64,000 bases of DNA from Sphingomonas sp. R-74633 (GCF_013416555.1 NZ_JACCFG010000003.1:62001-126000); one strand, 5' to 3'; positions 1 through 9,453 are shown, counted from the first letter of the stretch. Notes: generated by a model not told the origin, from the letters alone. Made by a program: numbers and translations.

Positions 1-1
1 C

Positions 2-700
2 CACATGTCGCGCTGCGGCTCGACGTTGGTTGCCCAGATGCTCGGCGCCGTGCCCGGCCATTTCGCGCTTTCGGAACCCCAGCTGCTCGACGGCCTGATC
101 CGCGCGCCCTTCGACGATCCCGAACTTCAGGTCGAGGCACTGCGCGCGCTCGTCTATGCTTGGAGCCGCGGCGCCGACCGGCTGTTCGTCAAGCTCGACA
201 GCTGGCACACACGCGCGCTGCCGCTGCTGCGCCGCGCCTTCCCGCAAGTGCCCTGGATCTTCCTCCACCGCGATCCGGTCGAGGTGCTGGTGTCGCACCG
301 GCGCGAGCGCGGCTTCCAGACCGTGCCCGGCCTGATCCCGCTCGATTGGTTCGGCTTGGAACCCGACGACGCGACCCTACCCGAGGCAGAGTATATCGCG
401 CGGGTGCTCGAGCGGATCTGCGAACCCGCCATCGCCCAGGCAGCCGACGGCGGGCTGCTCCTCGACTATACCGAGCTGCCCCAGGCCTTCTTCACGCGGA
501 TCCTGCCGCATTTCGGGCTGACGCCGACCCCGGACGAGCGCGCTACGATGGACGCGGCCGCCAGGCGGAATTCGAAGGAGCCCGATACCGGCTTCCAGCC
601 CGACGGGGAGGCGAAGCAGCGCGAAGCCAGGCCGGACCAGCATGCCGCGGCGGCACGCGTCCGGGCCGCGCTCAGCCTTTCTTCTGCATCGCCTCGATGA
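2..700 (+). CDS. Sulfotransferase family protein, 5' end cut by window edge
   Basis: The reading frame is open to the left edge, so the true start is probably outside the window; the first visible ATG is at position 5. The visible protein opens with a PAPS-loop-like motif (RCGSTLV), which in sulfotransferases binds the 5'-phosphosulfate of PAPS. A second typical segment, WIFLHRDPVEVL, resembles the 3'-phosphate-binding region (R-D-P) of the family. The remaining 230 residues fit the C-terminal body of a short bacterial sulfotransferase. Its stop overlaps the 3' end of the convergent manC gene by 29 bp. Lying next to exopolysaccharide genes it may sulfate a glycan or small metabolite, but the acceptor cannot be read from sequence. 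Family assignment is fairly secure; the substrate is unknown. Confidence 0.75.
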   Translation, partial: HMSRCGSTLVAQMLGAVPGHFALSEPQLLDGLIRAPFDDPELQVEALRALVYAWSRGADRLFVKLDSWHTRALPLLRRAFPQVPWIFLHRDPVEVLVSHRRERGFQTVPGLIPLDWFGLEPDDATLPEAEYIARVLERICEPAIAQAADGGLLLDYTELPQAFFTRILPHFGLTPTPDERATMDAAARRNSKEPDTGFQPDGEAKQREARPDQHAAAARVRAALSLSSASPR

Positions 701-1733
701 TCTTTTTCACTTCCTGACTGCGCCCGCGCGGCAGCACCAGGATGTCGTCTCCCGACGCGACCACAATCAGGTCCTCGACGCCGACCAGCGCCACCCGCTT
801 GCCCGCTTCGGCGCGAACCAGGCAATTGGTCGATTCGATCACCACGGCGTCGCCGCGCACGACATTGCCGCCGGCATCGGCATGGCTGATCGCGTGGAGC
901 GCGTCCCAGCTGCCGACATCGCTCCAGCCCATCGTAACCGGCACCACCGCGACGCGCGGCGCCTTTTCCATCACGGCATAGTCGATCGAGTCCGACGGGC
1001 TGGCGGCGAAACTATCGGCATCGGGCCAGATCCGGGCACCGTCACGCTTACCCTTCTCCATCGCCTGCTGCGCGGCATGGAGGATGTCGGGCGCATAGCT
1101 CGCCAGCGCGCCCAGAAACGCATCGGCCCGGAACAGGAAGATGCCGCCGTTCCAGGTGTGCCCGCCTGCCGCGAGCATCGCCTCGGCCGCCTCGCGCGGC
1201 GGCTTCTCGACGAAGCGCTCAACGCGGTGGACGCCCTCGGCCAGCGCCTCGCCTACCTTGAGCCAGCCATAGCCGGTCTCAGGCGAATCGGGGGTGATGC
1301 CGAAGGTGATCAGCCAGCCCTCCTGCACCAGAGGCAGTGCTGTCCGGATCGCGGCGTGGAACGCCTCGACATCGGTGATGACATGGTCCGAAGGCATCAC
1401 CAGCAACGGCTCGGCGCCGCCGCCCGCCGCGATTGCGGCAAGCGCGATGGCCGGCGCCGTGTTGCGTCCGACAGGCTCGAGGATCAGCGCCTGCGCGCTG
1501 TTCTCGGCAGCGGCGAGCTGCTCCTCGACCATGTCCGCATGATGCCCGTTGGCGACGACGATCGAGCGGCCGAACTGCTCACCCGAAGCGCGCCGCGCGG
1601 TGAGCTGGAGCATCGTCTCTTCGGCGGTGAGCGACAGGAGCTGTTTGGGCTTTTCGGCGCGTGACATCGGCCACAGGCGCGTGCCCGACCCTCCCGAAAG
1701 GATGACAGGGACGATCGGCTGCGAATCCGGCAT
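672..1733 (-). CDS. manC: Mannose-1-phosphate guanylyltransferase (GDP-mannose pyrophosphorylase)
   Basis: This cytosolic enzyme makes GDP-mannose from mannose-1-phosphate and GTP. The N-terminus carries the nucleotidyltransferase signature GGSGTRLWP near residue 14, followed by the conserved KPKQLL, and the sugar-phosphate-binding FVEKP motif lies near residue 165. At 353 residues it has only the nucleotidyltransferase region and lacks the C-terminal phosphomannose isomerase domain of bifunctional AlgA/ManC proteins, so isomerisation must be encoded elsewhere. It is transcribed away from the EpsB-like sugar transferase across a 160-bp shared intergenic region, consistent with feeding an exopolysaccharide or the mannose-active genes near 35 kb. 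Its 3' end overlaps the sulfotransferase gene. The symbol is a family assignment. Confidence 0.9.
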   Translation of the reverse strand: MPDSQPIVPVILSGGSGTRLWPMSRAEKPKQLLSLTAEETMLQLTARRASGEQFGRSIVVANGHHADMVEEQLAAAENSAQALILEPVGRNTAPAIALAAIAAGGGAEPLLVMPSDHVITDVEAFHAAIRTALPLVQEGWLITFGITPDSPETGYGWLKVGEALAEGVHRVERFVEKPPREAAEAMLAAGGHTWNGGIFLFRADAFLGALASYAPDILHAAQQAMEKGKRDGARIWPDADSFAASPSDSIDYAVMEKAPRVAVVPVTMGWSDVGSWDALHAISHADAGGNVVRGDAVVIESTNCLVRAEAGKRVALVGVEDLIVVASGDDILVLPRGRSQEVKKIIEAMQKKG

Positions 1734-1893
1734 GAGCTTCGGACCTCCTGACTATATTGCAATGCGGCGAATTGCCCCGGCGGTCAAACACATGGATCGC
1801 GCCCGGGTTTCGGGCGGAAAACACATTTTTCCGTAAACTCGGCCTGACGCGGCATGTCGGATTTGTTTACACTTGCCTCGTACAGCAAGGCGC
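1734..1893. promoter_or_regulatory. Divergent intergenic region between manC and the EPS/prs cluster
   Basis: These 160 bp must hold the promoters of manC (left) and of the EpsB/prs genes (right). The stretch from about 1815 to 1875 is locally AT-richer than its surroundings (ttttccgtaaactcgg, gatttgtttacact). Because PrsR is a sigma-54-type activator I looked for a GG-N10-GC (-24/-12) element on both strands and did not find a convincing one. Confidence 0.4.
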
Positions 1894-3282
1894 ATGATCC
1901 GGCTGTTCAAGCATTACGTGCCCAACGCGGTGCTTCTGCTCGGCTTCCTCGACATCCTGCTGCTGGCAGTGTCGGGCGAGCTTGGCTGGATGCTGCGCGC
2001 CCATCAGCTTGGCATCGGCCTGCCGCCGATCCCGACGCGCTGGCCGCAGCTGGTCAGCTATGCCCTTTTCCTCGAAGTCGCGATGGTTGCCGTCGGCGTC
2101 TACGGTGCCGATGCGCTCCAGTCGCTGCGCTACGCCACCGCGCGGCTGATCGTATCGATCTCGCTCGGCGTGATCGGCCTCAGCGTCCTCTATTTCCTGA
2201 TCCCCGAGATCGGCTTCTGGCGTTCGAACCTGCTCTACGCGATGGGCTGCTCGATCGCGTCGCTGATCGCGCTGCGCATCCTGCTCGGCAAGGCGCTGGG
2301 CAGCCAGGCATTCAAACGCCGCATCGTCGTGCTCGGCGCCGGCACCCGTGCCAAGCGTCTCAAGGACCTGTCCAAGACCCCCGGCGCCGGCTTCGTCGTG
2401 GTCGGCTATGTCGCGATGAGCGAAGTCGACCGCCAGATCCCCGAGGCGATCGCCCGCGACGCAATCTACAACCTTGCCGACCATGTCGTGGTGCTCAACG
2501 CCAGCGAAGTCGTCCTGGCATTGGAGGAGCGCCGCAACGCGTTGCCGCTTAAGGACCTACTGCGCATCAAGACCACCGGCGTGCACGTCAACGAAATCTC
2601 GACCTTCCTCGAGCGCGAGACCGGCCGCGTCGACCTCGACAGCGTCAACCCGAGCTGGCTGATCTTCTCCGACGGTTTCTCCTCGGGTCGCATGTTCTCG
2701 AGCATGTTCAAGCGGCTGTTCGATATCGGCGCCAGCGCGGTTCTGCTCGCGCTGATGCTGCCGATCATCCTGCTCACCGCCGTCGCCGTGAAGCTGGAGA
2801 GCAAGGGTCCGGCCTTTTACCGCCAGCGCCGTGTTGGCCTCTACGGCACGGGCTTCGACGTCATCAAACTCCGTTCGATGCGCCAGGACGCCGAAGTGAA
2901 CGGCAAGGCCGTCTGGGCCGAGAAGGATGATCCGCGCATCACCCGCGTCGGCCGCTTCATCCGCAAGACCCGGATCGACGAGCTGCCCCAATGCTGGAGC
3001 GTGCTCAAGGGCGAGATGAGCTTTGTCGGCCCGCGCCCCGAACGTCCCCAGTTCGTCGAGGATCTCGAGACCAAGCTGCCTTATTATGCCGAGCGCCACA
3101 TGGTGAAGCCCGGCATCACCGGTTGGGCGCAGATCAACTATCCCTATGGCGCCTCGATCGAGGACAGCCGCCAGAAGCTCGAATACGACCTTTATTACGC
3201 GAAGAATTATTCGCCCTTCCTCGACGTGCTGATCCTGCTCCAGACGATCCGCGTCGTGCTGTTTCCCGAAGGCGCGCGCTGA
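1894..3282 (+). CDS. EpsB-like exopolysaccharide sugar transferase (undecaprenyl-phosphate sugar phosphotransferase)
   Basis: This integral membrane enzyme is expected to begin exopolysaccharide repeat units by moving a sugar-1-phosphate from a nucleotide sugar to undecaprenyl phosphate. The first ~150 residues are hydrophobic with several membrane segments, the middle (about 140-260) is a Rossmann-like domain (VVLGAGTRAKRL), and the C-terminal ~200 residues are a bacterial sugar transferase domain: KRLFDIGAS, a re-entrant hydrophobic helix, KLRSMRQDAE, DELPQ and SFVGPRPERP. Architecture and length (462 aa) match the PEP-CTERM-associated EpsB family (TIGR03013). A TTG lies 21 bp upstream in frame; I chose the ATG at 1894, preceded by an AAGG. 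The stop codon overlaps the next start (TGATG), so it is translationally coupled to prsK. Confidence 0.88.
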   Translation: MIRLFKHYVPNAVLLLGFLDILLLAVSGELGWMLRAHQLGIGLPPIPTRWPQLVSYALFLEVAMVAVGVYGADALQSLRYATARLIVSISLGVIGLSVLYFLIPEIGFWRSNLLYAMGCSIASLIALRILLGKALGSQAFKRRIVVLGAGTRAKRLKDLSKTPGAGFVVVGYVAMSEVDRQIPEAIARDAIYNLADHVVVLNASEVVLALEERRNALPLKDLLRIKTTGVHVNEISTFLERETGRVDLDSVNPSWLIFSDGFSSGRMFSSMFKRLFDIGASAVLLALMLPIILLTAVAVKLESKGPAFYRQRRVGLYGTGFDVIKLRSMRQDAEVNGKAVWAEKDDPRITRVGRFIRKTRIDELPQCWSVLKGEMSFVGPRPERPQFVEDLETKLPYYAERHMVKPGITGWAQINYPYGASIEDSRQKLEYDLYYAKNYSPFLDVLILLQTIRVVLFPEGAR

Positions 3283-5351
3283 TGGCAGCGTTGCTGCTCT
3301 GGCTGCACGCGCTCGCCGCACTGCTGTTCGGAGCGTTGGCGCTCTGGGCGTGGCGCACCGGCGTGACCGGGCTGCCGCGCCGCCCGCTCGCTTTCGCGCT
3401 TGCCGCGACTGCGCTCTGGGCGCTCGCCATTGCCGGGATCGGATCGACCGACATCGCCACCTGGTTTGCCGAGAGCCTGCGCAATCTCGCCTGGCTCGGC
3501 TTCATGCTGATGCTCCACCGTCGCGACGCGCAGACGCGCCCGCCGATCGCGCTGGGCACGGTCTATGGCGTCGTCGCGCTGGTGCAGATCGCCGCGCTCG
3601 TCCTCACGCTTATTTCCTATACCAACCCGGCCGAGATCGCCGCGCAGATCGCCAATGCCGCGGTGCTGTTGCGCATGCTGGTCGCGGTTGCCGCGCTGGT
3701 GCTCGTCCAGGCGCTCTGGTCGGCGCTAAGCCCCGCCGCGGGCGGGCCGCTGCGCACGCTGGTGCTGGCGCTCGCGGGCATCTGGTGCGCCGAATTCGCA
3801 CTTTACGGCATCGCCTATCTCGCCGCGCAGTGGCGGTTCGAGCCGCTGGTAGTGCGCGGCATCGCTTATGTGGCGGTCGCGCTCGCGATCGGCGCCGCGC
3901 TCCAGCGCAAGGGCGACTGGAAGATCGAAGTGTCGCGCGCCGTCACCTATCAGTCGCTCTCGCTGGTCGCGATCGGTGCCTATTTCGCGCTGCTGGCGCT
4001 CGCCACATCGGCCATAGCCGCGGTGGGCGGCACCAATGCCCGCATTCTGCAGACCGCCTTCGTGCTCGGCTCCACCGCTGCGATCCTCACTTTGGTGGCG
4101 AACAGCTGGCTGCGCGCGTGGCTGAAGGTAAAGCTTGCCAAGCACCTCTTCCGCCACCGCTATGATTATCGCACTGAATGGATGCGCTTCACCGAGACGC
4201 TGGGCACGCCCCAAGGCGGCGCCGGGCTCGACGAGCGTATCGTCAAGGCCGTGGCCGATCTGACCGAGAGCCCGGCCGGCGTGCTGCTCGTGCCCGATGC
4301 GAGCGGGCTCGGCGTCGGCGCGAGCTGGAACTGGGACAGCGCGACGCTCCCCATCGCCAGCGATGAAGCGCTTGCCCGCCATCTCCACGATACCGGCCGC
4401 ATCGTCGAACTCGACGCAGTGCGCCGCAAGGAAGACCATCTCGACGCGCCCGCGGTGCCGCAATGGATGCTCGATCTGCACACCGCCTGGGTGCTGGTGC
4501 CGCTGCCACATCACACCGAGCTGACCGGCGCGATCCTGCTCGCCCGCCCGCCGCTCGACCGCGCGCTCGACTGGGAGGATTTCGACCTGCTCAAGGTCGC
4601 CGGACGCCAGGCCGCATCCTATCTCGCCGAATCCCGCGCGCAGGACGCGCTGGCCGAGGCGCAGCGCTTCGACGAGTTCAACCGCCGCTTCGCCTTCATC
4701 CTTCACGACATCAAGAACCTGGTGAGCCAGCTGACCCTGACCGCCCGCAACGCCGAGCGCCACGCCGACAATCCCGAGTTCCGCGCCGACATGGTCGCGA
4801 CGCTGCACAACAGCGCCGAGCGGATGAACGCGCTGCTCGCCCGTCTCTCGCAGAACCATCGCGGCCGCAGCGAAGCGCCGCACGCGATCGAGATCGTCGC
4901 CTTGATCGAGCGGGTAGCGGGGCAGCGCAAGGGCCAGCACCCGGTGGTCACCAGTGGCGTGCGCAGCGCCATCGCCCATGCCGATCCGGCCAGCCTCGAG
5001 CAGCTGCTCGGCCATCTCGTCCAGAACGCGATCGAGGCGAGCCCGACGCATGAGCCGGTCACCCTGTCGGTCTCGGCCGATGGCGAGCGTGTTGCGATCG
5101 ACGTGATCGACCAGGGCATCGGCATGTCGCCGGCCTTCATCCGCGACAAGCTGTTCAAGCCGTTCGTCTCGTCGAAGGACGGCGGCTTCGGCATCGGCGC
5201 GTTCGAGGCGCGCCAGCTCGCCCATGCCATGGAGGGCCGCATCGAAGTCACCTCGCGCGAAGGCAAGGGCACGCGCTTCCGCGTGATCCTCAAGGCCGCG
5301 CACCCCGCCGATCTCGGCGCGCCGAACGACAATTGGGGGCACGCCGCATGA
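3282..5351 (+). CDS. prsK: PEP-CTERM/EPS system sensor histidine kinase PrsK
   Basis: This membrane sensor kinase partners the downstream PrsR. The first ~290 residues consist of many hydrophobic helices (starting MAALLLWLHALAAL), followed by a GAF-like region (about 330-470) and a kinase core: the H box has LHDIKN, the N box VQNAIEAS, and the G boxes DQGIGMS and GGFGIGAFEA. Length (689 aa) and layout match the PrsK family (TIGR02916), usually found with exosortase/PEP-CTERM EPS loci. The ATG overlaps the preceding stop by one base, which fixes the start although the frame stays open upstream inside the sugar transferase gene. It ends in an ATGA overlap with prsR. The stimulus is unknown. Confidence 0.9.
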   Translation: MAALLLWLHALAALLFGALALWAWRTGVTGLPRRPLAFALAATALWALAIAGIGSTDIATWFAESLRNLAWLGFMLMLHRRDAQTRPPIALGTVYGVVALVQIAALVLTLISYTNPAEIAAQIANAAVLLRMLVAVAALVLVQALWSALSPAAGGPLRTLVLALAGIWCAEFALYGIAYLAAQWRFEPLVVRGIAYVAVALAIGAALQRKGDWKIEVSRAVTYQSLSLVAIGAYFALLALATSAIAAVGGTNARILQTAFVLGSTAAILTLVANSWLRAWLKVKLAKHLFRHRYDYRTEWMRFTETLGTPQGGAGLDERIVKAVADLTESPAGVLLVPDASGLGVGASWNWDSATLPIASDEALARHLHDTGRIVELDAVRRKEDHLDAPAVPQWMLDLHTAWVLVPLPHHTELTGAILLARPPLDRALDWEDFDLLKVAGRQAASYLAESRAQDALAEAQRFDEFNRRFAFILHDIKNLVSQLTLTARNAERHADNPEFRADMVATLHNSAERMNALLARLSQNHRGRSEAPHAIEIVALIERVAGQRKGQHPVVTSGVRSAIAHADPASLEQLLGHLVQNAIEASPTHEPVTLSVSADGERVAIDVIDQGIGMSPAFIRDKLFKPFVSSKDGGFGIGAFEARQLAHAMEGRIEVTSREGKGTRFRVILKAAHPADLGAPNDNWGHAA

Positions 5352-6718
5352 GCTCCGCAGCACCGCTTCCCAAGGACCTGCCGACGCTGCTTATCGTCGA
5401 GGACGATGCCGGGCTTCAGCGGCAATTGCGCTGGGCCTATGACGGCTATGAGATCTTCACCGCCTCCACCCGCGAGGAAGCGATCACCGTGCTGCGCGCC
5501 GAGGAGCCGCCGGTGGTCACGCTCGATCTCGGCCTGCCGCCCGATCCCGACGGCACCACCGAAGGCTTTGCGACGCTCGAGACGATCCTGTCGCTGCGCC
5601 CCGATACCAAGGTGATCGTCGCCTCCGGCCACGGCGCGCATGAATCGATGCTGCGCGCGATCGCGCTCGGCGCCTGGGACTTCTACCAGAAGCCGATCGA
5701 CATCGACGCGCTTGGCCTGATCGTCGCCCGCGCCTTCCACGTCCACGCGCTCGAGGCGGAGAACCGCCGGCTCGCCGAGCGGGTCGAGGCCGGCGCGGTG
5801 CTCGGCGGCATGCTCACCGGCGCCCCCGAGATGCTCAAGGTCACTCGCACGATCGAGCGTGTCGCCAGCGCCGATGTCTCGGTAATGCTGCTCGGCGCCA
5901 GCGGCACCGGCAAGGAGCTGCTCGCCCGCGGGCTGCACGACAAGAGTGGGCGCAAGGGCCGCTTCGTCGCGATCAACTGCGCGGCGATCCCCGAGACCTT
6001 GCTCGAATCGGAGCTATTCGGCCACGAAAAGGGCGCCTTCACTGGCGCGGTGAAGACCACCGAGGGCAAGATCGAGCTCGCCCATGGTGGCACGCTGTTC
6101 CTCGACGAAATCGGTGACGTGCCGCTGCCGCTCCAGGTCAAGCTGCTGCGCTTCCTCCAGGAGCGCGTGATCGAGCGCGTCGGCGGGCGTCAGGCAATCC
6201 CGGTCGACACGCGCATCGTCTGCGCGACGCACCAGGACATCGACGCGATGGTCGCGGAAAACCGCTTCCGCGAGGATCTCTATTACCGCCTCGCGGAAAT
6301 CGTCGTGCGCATCCCGAGCCTGGCCGAACGCCCCGGCGACGCAGGCCTGCTCGCGCGCCATTTCCTCCAGAAATACGCTGCGCAGATGAACACCACTGCG
6401 CGCAGCTTCGCCCCCGACGCGCTTGCCGCGATCGATGGCTGGGGCTGGCCGGGCAATGTCCGCGAGCTCGAGAACCGCGTGAAGCGCGCGGCGATCATGG
6501 CGGACGGCAAGCACGTCTCGGCCAGCGATCTCGACCTGGGCGCCCAGGCCGAGATCGAGCCGATCAACCTCAAGGCCGCGCGCGAGCTCGCCGATCGCAA
6601 GGCGATCCGTCACGCGCTCGCCCGTGCCGAAGGCAATATCTCGGGCACCGCCCGCCTGCTCGGCATCAGCCGCCCCACCCTCTACGATCTGATGAAGGCC
6701 TATGACCTCCAGCCGTAA
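5348..6718 (+). CDS. prsR: PrsR, sigma-54-dependent PEP-CTERM-box response regulator
   Basis: This NtrC-type transcription activator has three domains. The receiver domain (about 1-130) has the acidic pair in LLIVEDD and the phospho-acceptor Asp60 in TLDLGLP. The AAA+ domain has Walker A GASGTGKE, the sigma-54-contacting loop GAFTGA and Walker B LFLDEIGD. The C-terminal Fis-type helix-turn-helix contains GNISGTARLLGISRPTLYD. Length (456 aa) and composition match PrsR (TIGR02915). The ATG at 5348 overlaps the prsK stop (ATGA); a TTG 15 bp upstream is the less likely start. It probably activates sigma-54 promoters of exopolysaccharide or PEP-CTERM genes after phosphorylation by PrsK. No clear sigma-54 promoter was recognised in the adjacent intergenic regions. 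Confidence 0.93.
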   Translation: MSSAAPLPKDLPTLLIVEDDAGLQRQLRWAYDGYEIFTASTREEAITVLRAEEPPVVTLDLGLPPDPDGTTEGFATLETILSLRPDTKVIVASGHGAHESMLRAIALGAWDFYQKPIDIDALGLIVARAFHVHALEAENRRLAERVEAGAVLGGMLTGAPEMLKVTRTIERVASADVSVMLLGASGTGKELLARGLHDKSGRKGRFVAINCAAIPETLLESELFGHEKGAFTGAVKTTEGKIELAHGGTLFLDEIGDVPLPLQVKLLRFLQERVIERVGGRQAIPVDTRIVCATHQDIDAMVAENRFREDLYYRLAEIVVRIPSLAERPGDAGLLARHFLQKYAAQMNTTARSFAPDALAAIDGWGWPGNVRELENRVKRAAIMADGKHVSASDLDLGAQAEIEPINLKAARELADRKAIRHALARAEGNISGTARLLGISRPTLYDLMKAYDLQP

Positions 6719-8783
6719 GCGCTCCCGTTCGAAATCCTCGGGCTTCGGCCTGCGTGGACTGCTGGTGATCGGCGGCGCGCTCGCGGTGCTGTGCATCGTG
6801 CTGATCGGCTGGTTCACGATGGCGCCCGGCAAGATGAGCAAGGCCGACGCCGCCGAGGCGACTACTCGCGCCGACGCTTTGCTCAAGGCCGACAACGCCA
6901 CCGGCGCCCGCGACTTGGCCGCCGAGGCGGTGCGCGGTGATCCGGACAATGAAGATGCGCATATCGTCCTCGCCCGCGCCCTGCTCGCGCTCCATGAAGG
7001 CGTGGCAGCCGAAGGCGAGATCCAGCGCGCCGTCGATGCCGGCTATGATCCCAAGGCAGTGCCGCAGTGGCGCGCCGAGGCCTGGGCGCTCCAGGGCAAG
7101 ACCGACAAGGCCCCCGCCGAAGCCGACAAGGCACCCGCCAAGCAGCATGTCTATGGCCTGCGCATCCGCGCCCGCGCACTCACCGCCGCGAGCGATTTCG
7201 CCGGTGCCCAGGCCGCGCTCGACGAAGCCCGCCACCTCGCGCCCGACGATGCCGGCGTGTGGACCGACACCGGCCGCTTCCGCTTTACTGCCGGCGACCT
7301 GCTCGGTGCCGCCGAAGCCTCGGACCGCGCGGTCAAGCTCGCCCCCGGCAGCGTCGACGCGCTGATCCTGCGCGGCGAAGTCGTGCGCAGCCAATATGGG
7401 CTGGTCGCCGCACTTCCCTGGTTCGAGCAGGCACTCAAGCGTGATCCCGCCCGCCACGACGCGCTGATCGAATACGCCGCGACCTTGGGCGATGCCGGCC
7501 GCACCGTCGATGCCGTCGCCGCCACGCGTCGTGCATTGGATGCCCGCCCGGGCAGCCCGCAGGCACTCTATCTCCAGGCCGTGATCGCCGCGCGCGCCGG
7601 CAATTTCGACCTGGCCCGCGCGATCCTCGACAAGGCCGGCGGCGCGATCAACGACCTGCCCGGCGTGATCCTTCTCGGCGGCACGCTCGACCTCGAAAAG
7701 GGCGATTATGAGCAGGCGATCGAGAAGCTGACCGACCTGGTCGGCATGCAGCCGATGAACATCACCGCGCGCAAGCTGCTCGCCGTCGCGCTGCTGCGCA
7801 CCGATCGCGCGCGCAACGCGATCGACATGCTGCGCCCCGTCGTCGCCCGCGCCGATGCCGACAGCTATGCGTTGACCCTCGTCGCCCGCGGCTTCGAGCG
7901 GATCGGCGACCGCGACCAGGCATCGCGCTATCTCGACCGCGCTTCCGCTCCCGGGGTGGGAGTCTCGACGGCGTTCAGCGCCGATGACAGCACCGCCACC
8001 CTCGCCGCCGACGCCGCGCAGAAGCCCGGCGATCCCGACGCGATCGTCCCGCTGATCCGCGCGCTGGTCACCGGCGGCGACAAGGGCGCCGCGCTCGCCA
8101 AGGCGCAGGACATTGCGGCCAAGAACCCCGGCGCGCCCGGCGCGCAGCTCGTGCTCGGCGACATGCTGATGCTGCTAGGCCGCCCCGGCGAGGCCGTCGC
8201 GCCGTACCAGAAAGCCGCCGATCTGCGCTTCGACGAACCGACCATGCTCCGCCTGATCGAGGCGCTCGACCGGTCGGGCCGCCGCGAGGACGCGGCCAAC
8301 GCGCTCGCGCTGTTCCTCTCGCAGAACCCCACCGACATCGCCGCCTTGCGCCTATCGGCCCACTGGCAGCTCGCCGCCGCCGACTATGACGCGGCAATTG
8401 ACTCGCTCGAAGACATCCGCACGATGATCGGCGACGGCGACGCCGCGCTCAACGCCGAGCTTGCCGCCGCCTATACCGGCGCGGGCGAGACCGGCACCGC
8501 GGTCGATTTCGGCGAGGCCGCCTATGGCCTTTCCCCCGCCAACCCGGCGGTGGCCGACGCCTATGGCTGGGCGCTGTTCAAGGGCGGTGACAAGGAAGGC
8601 GCTCTCGAGCTGCTGCAAAAAGCGGTGATCCTCGCGCCGAAGCATCCGGGGCTGCGCTGGCACCTGGCGCAGGTCTATGCCGCGCTCGGCCGCAAGGCGG
8701 AGGCGAAGGTCCACGCCCAGGCGGCGCTCGCCGATCCGGGCTTCCCCGAGCGCGCCGAGGCGCAGGCGCTGGCGAACGGCTAG
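6702..8783 (+). CDS. prsT: PrsT-like TPR-repeat protein of the EPS/PEP-CTERM system
   Basis: This 693-residue protein starts with a basic segment and a single hydrophobic helix (about residues 17-38), then consists almost wholly of tetratricopeptide-like helical repeats, for example ALLALHEGVAAEGEIQRAV and ALYLQAVIAARAGNFDLA. It occupies the usual position of PrsT (TIGR02917), an envelope protein tied to polysaccharide assembly or export. PrsT is described as a lipoprotein, but the Cys in LAVLC is a poor lipobox, so the N-terminal helix may simply anchor it with the repeats in the periplasm. Its ATG lies 17 bp inside prsR, giving tight coupling. The exact role is inferred from context. Confidence 0.85.
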   Translation: MTSSRKRSRSKSSGFGLRGLLVIGGALAVLCIVLIGWFTMAPGKMSKADAAEATTRADALLKADNATGARDLAAEAVRGDPDNEDAHIVLARALLALHEGVAAEGEIQRAVDAGYDPKAVPQWRAEAWALQGKTDKAPAEADKAPAKQHVYGLRIRARALTAASDFAGAQAALDEARHLAPDDAGVWTDTGRFRFTAGDLLGAAEASDRAVKLAPGSVDALILRGEVVRSQYGLVAALPWFEQALKRDPARHDALIEYAATLGDAGRTVDAVAATRRALDARPGSPQALYLQAVIAARAGNFDLARAILDKAGGAINDLPGVILLGGTLDLEKGDYEQAIEKLTDLVGMQPMNITARKLLAVALLRTDRARNAIDMLRPVVARADADSYALTLVARGFERIGDRDQASRYLDRASAPGVGVSTAFSADDSTATLAADAAQKPGDPDAIVPLIRALVTGGDKGAALAKAQDIAAKNPGAPGAQLVLGDMLMLLGRPGEAVAPYQKAADLRFDEPTMLRLIEALDRSGRREDAANALALFLSQNPTDIAALRLSAHWQLAAADYDAAIDSLEDIRTMIGDGDAALNAELAAAYTGAGETGTAVDFGEAAYGLSPANPAVADAYGWALFKGGDKEGALELLQKAVILAPKHPGLRWHLAQVYAALGRKAEAKVHAQAALADPGFPERAEAQALANG

Positions 8784-8868
8784 GGTTGCGCCGCCCCCGC
8801 TTCCCCCGCAATCTGGCCGCAACGAACCGCTCCTAGCGCGGCCGTGAAGCCAGACACGAAGGGGAGCC

Positions 8869-9453
8869 ATGCGCAGCCTGTTGATGCCGCCATTCGCCGC
8901 GATCGCCTGCGTCGCACTGAGCGCAGCCGCCCCGGCCACGGTCGAAACCACCTATCGCGGCCATGTGATCGACTGGCAGGGCGAGATGCCCGCCGCCGAC
9001 ATCGTCAAGTCGATCGAGCAGCAGATCGATCTGGTCGAAGCGGTGCAGGTCTCGCCCGAAGTCATGGCCTTCTTCCGCGCCCAGCGGATCATCATCAACG
9101 AGGATCCCGAGGACATTTCCCGCGCCGGCCTGCGCACCTTTCTCGCGCGCCGCGTCCACCCCTCGGACAACCCGGTGCTGCTCCACGAGCTGATCCACCG
9201 CTGGACCTATGATCGCATTCCGGGCCGCGCGCAGAACCCCGAGCTGGTGCGCTTGTACGACGCAGCCAAGGCGAGCGGCGACTTCCCGGCCAAGGCCTAT
9301 ATGCTGACCAACCCGAACGAATTCCTCGCGATGACCGCGAGCACGGTGATCCATGGCCGCGCGGCGCGACCGCCCTTCACACGCGACAATGTCCGCAAGA
9401 AGCTGCCCGAGGTTTATGCCTTTGTCGTGCGCGAGTTCGGCTTCCACGAATGA
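8869..9453 (+). CDS. Putative secreted HExxH metallopeptidase-like protein
   Basis: The protein (194 aa) has an N-terminal signal peptide (MRSLLMPPFAAIACVALSAAA) and then one domain with a zinc-protease motif, LLHELIHRW, near residues 105-113. About 35 residues later NEFLAMTAS offers a glutamate that could be the third zinc ligand, an arrangement like anthrax-toxin-lethal-factor-type peptidases. The start follows a strong AAGGGGAG ribosome-binding site. It is coupled to the DUF815 ATPase gene by an ATGA overlap. I do not recognise a named family; the fold and peptidase activity are inferred from the motif spacing. It would act in the periplasm or outside the cell. Confidence 0.6.
   Translation: MRSLLMPPFAAIACVALSAAAPATVETTYRGHVIDWQGEMPAADIVKSIEQQIDLVEAVQVSPEVMAFFRAQRIIINEDPEDISRAGLRTFLARRVHPSDNPVLLHELIHRWTYDRIPGRAQNPELVRLYDAAKASGDFPAKAYMLTNPNEFLAMTASTVIHGRAARPPFTRDNVRKKLPEVYAFVVREFGFHE

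Noticed and set aside
1734..1893. Sigma-54 promoter for the EPS/prs genes
   Set aside because: No GG-N10-GC element with acceptable flanks was found on either strand.
3726..5363. Long antisense open frame (545 codons) across prsK, and similar ones at 642-1664 and 43571-45829 (752 codons)
   Set aside because: They lie opposite clearly recognisable genes, their translations are Arg/Ala/Gly/Asp-rich without motifs, and such frames are expected by chance in high-GC DNA.
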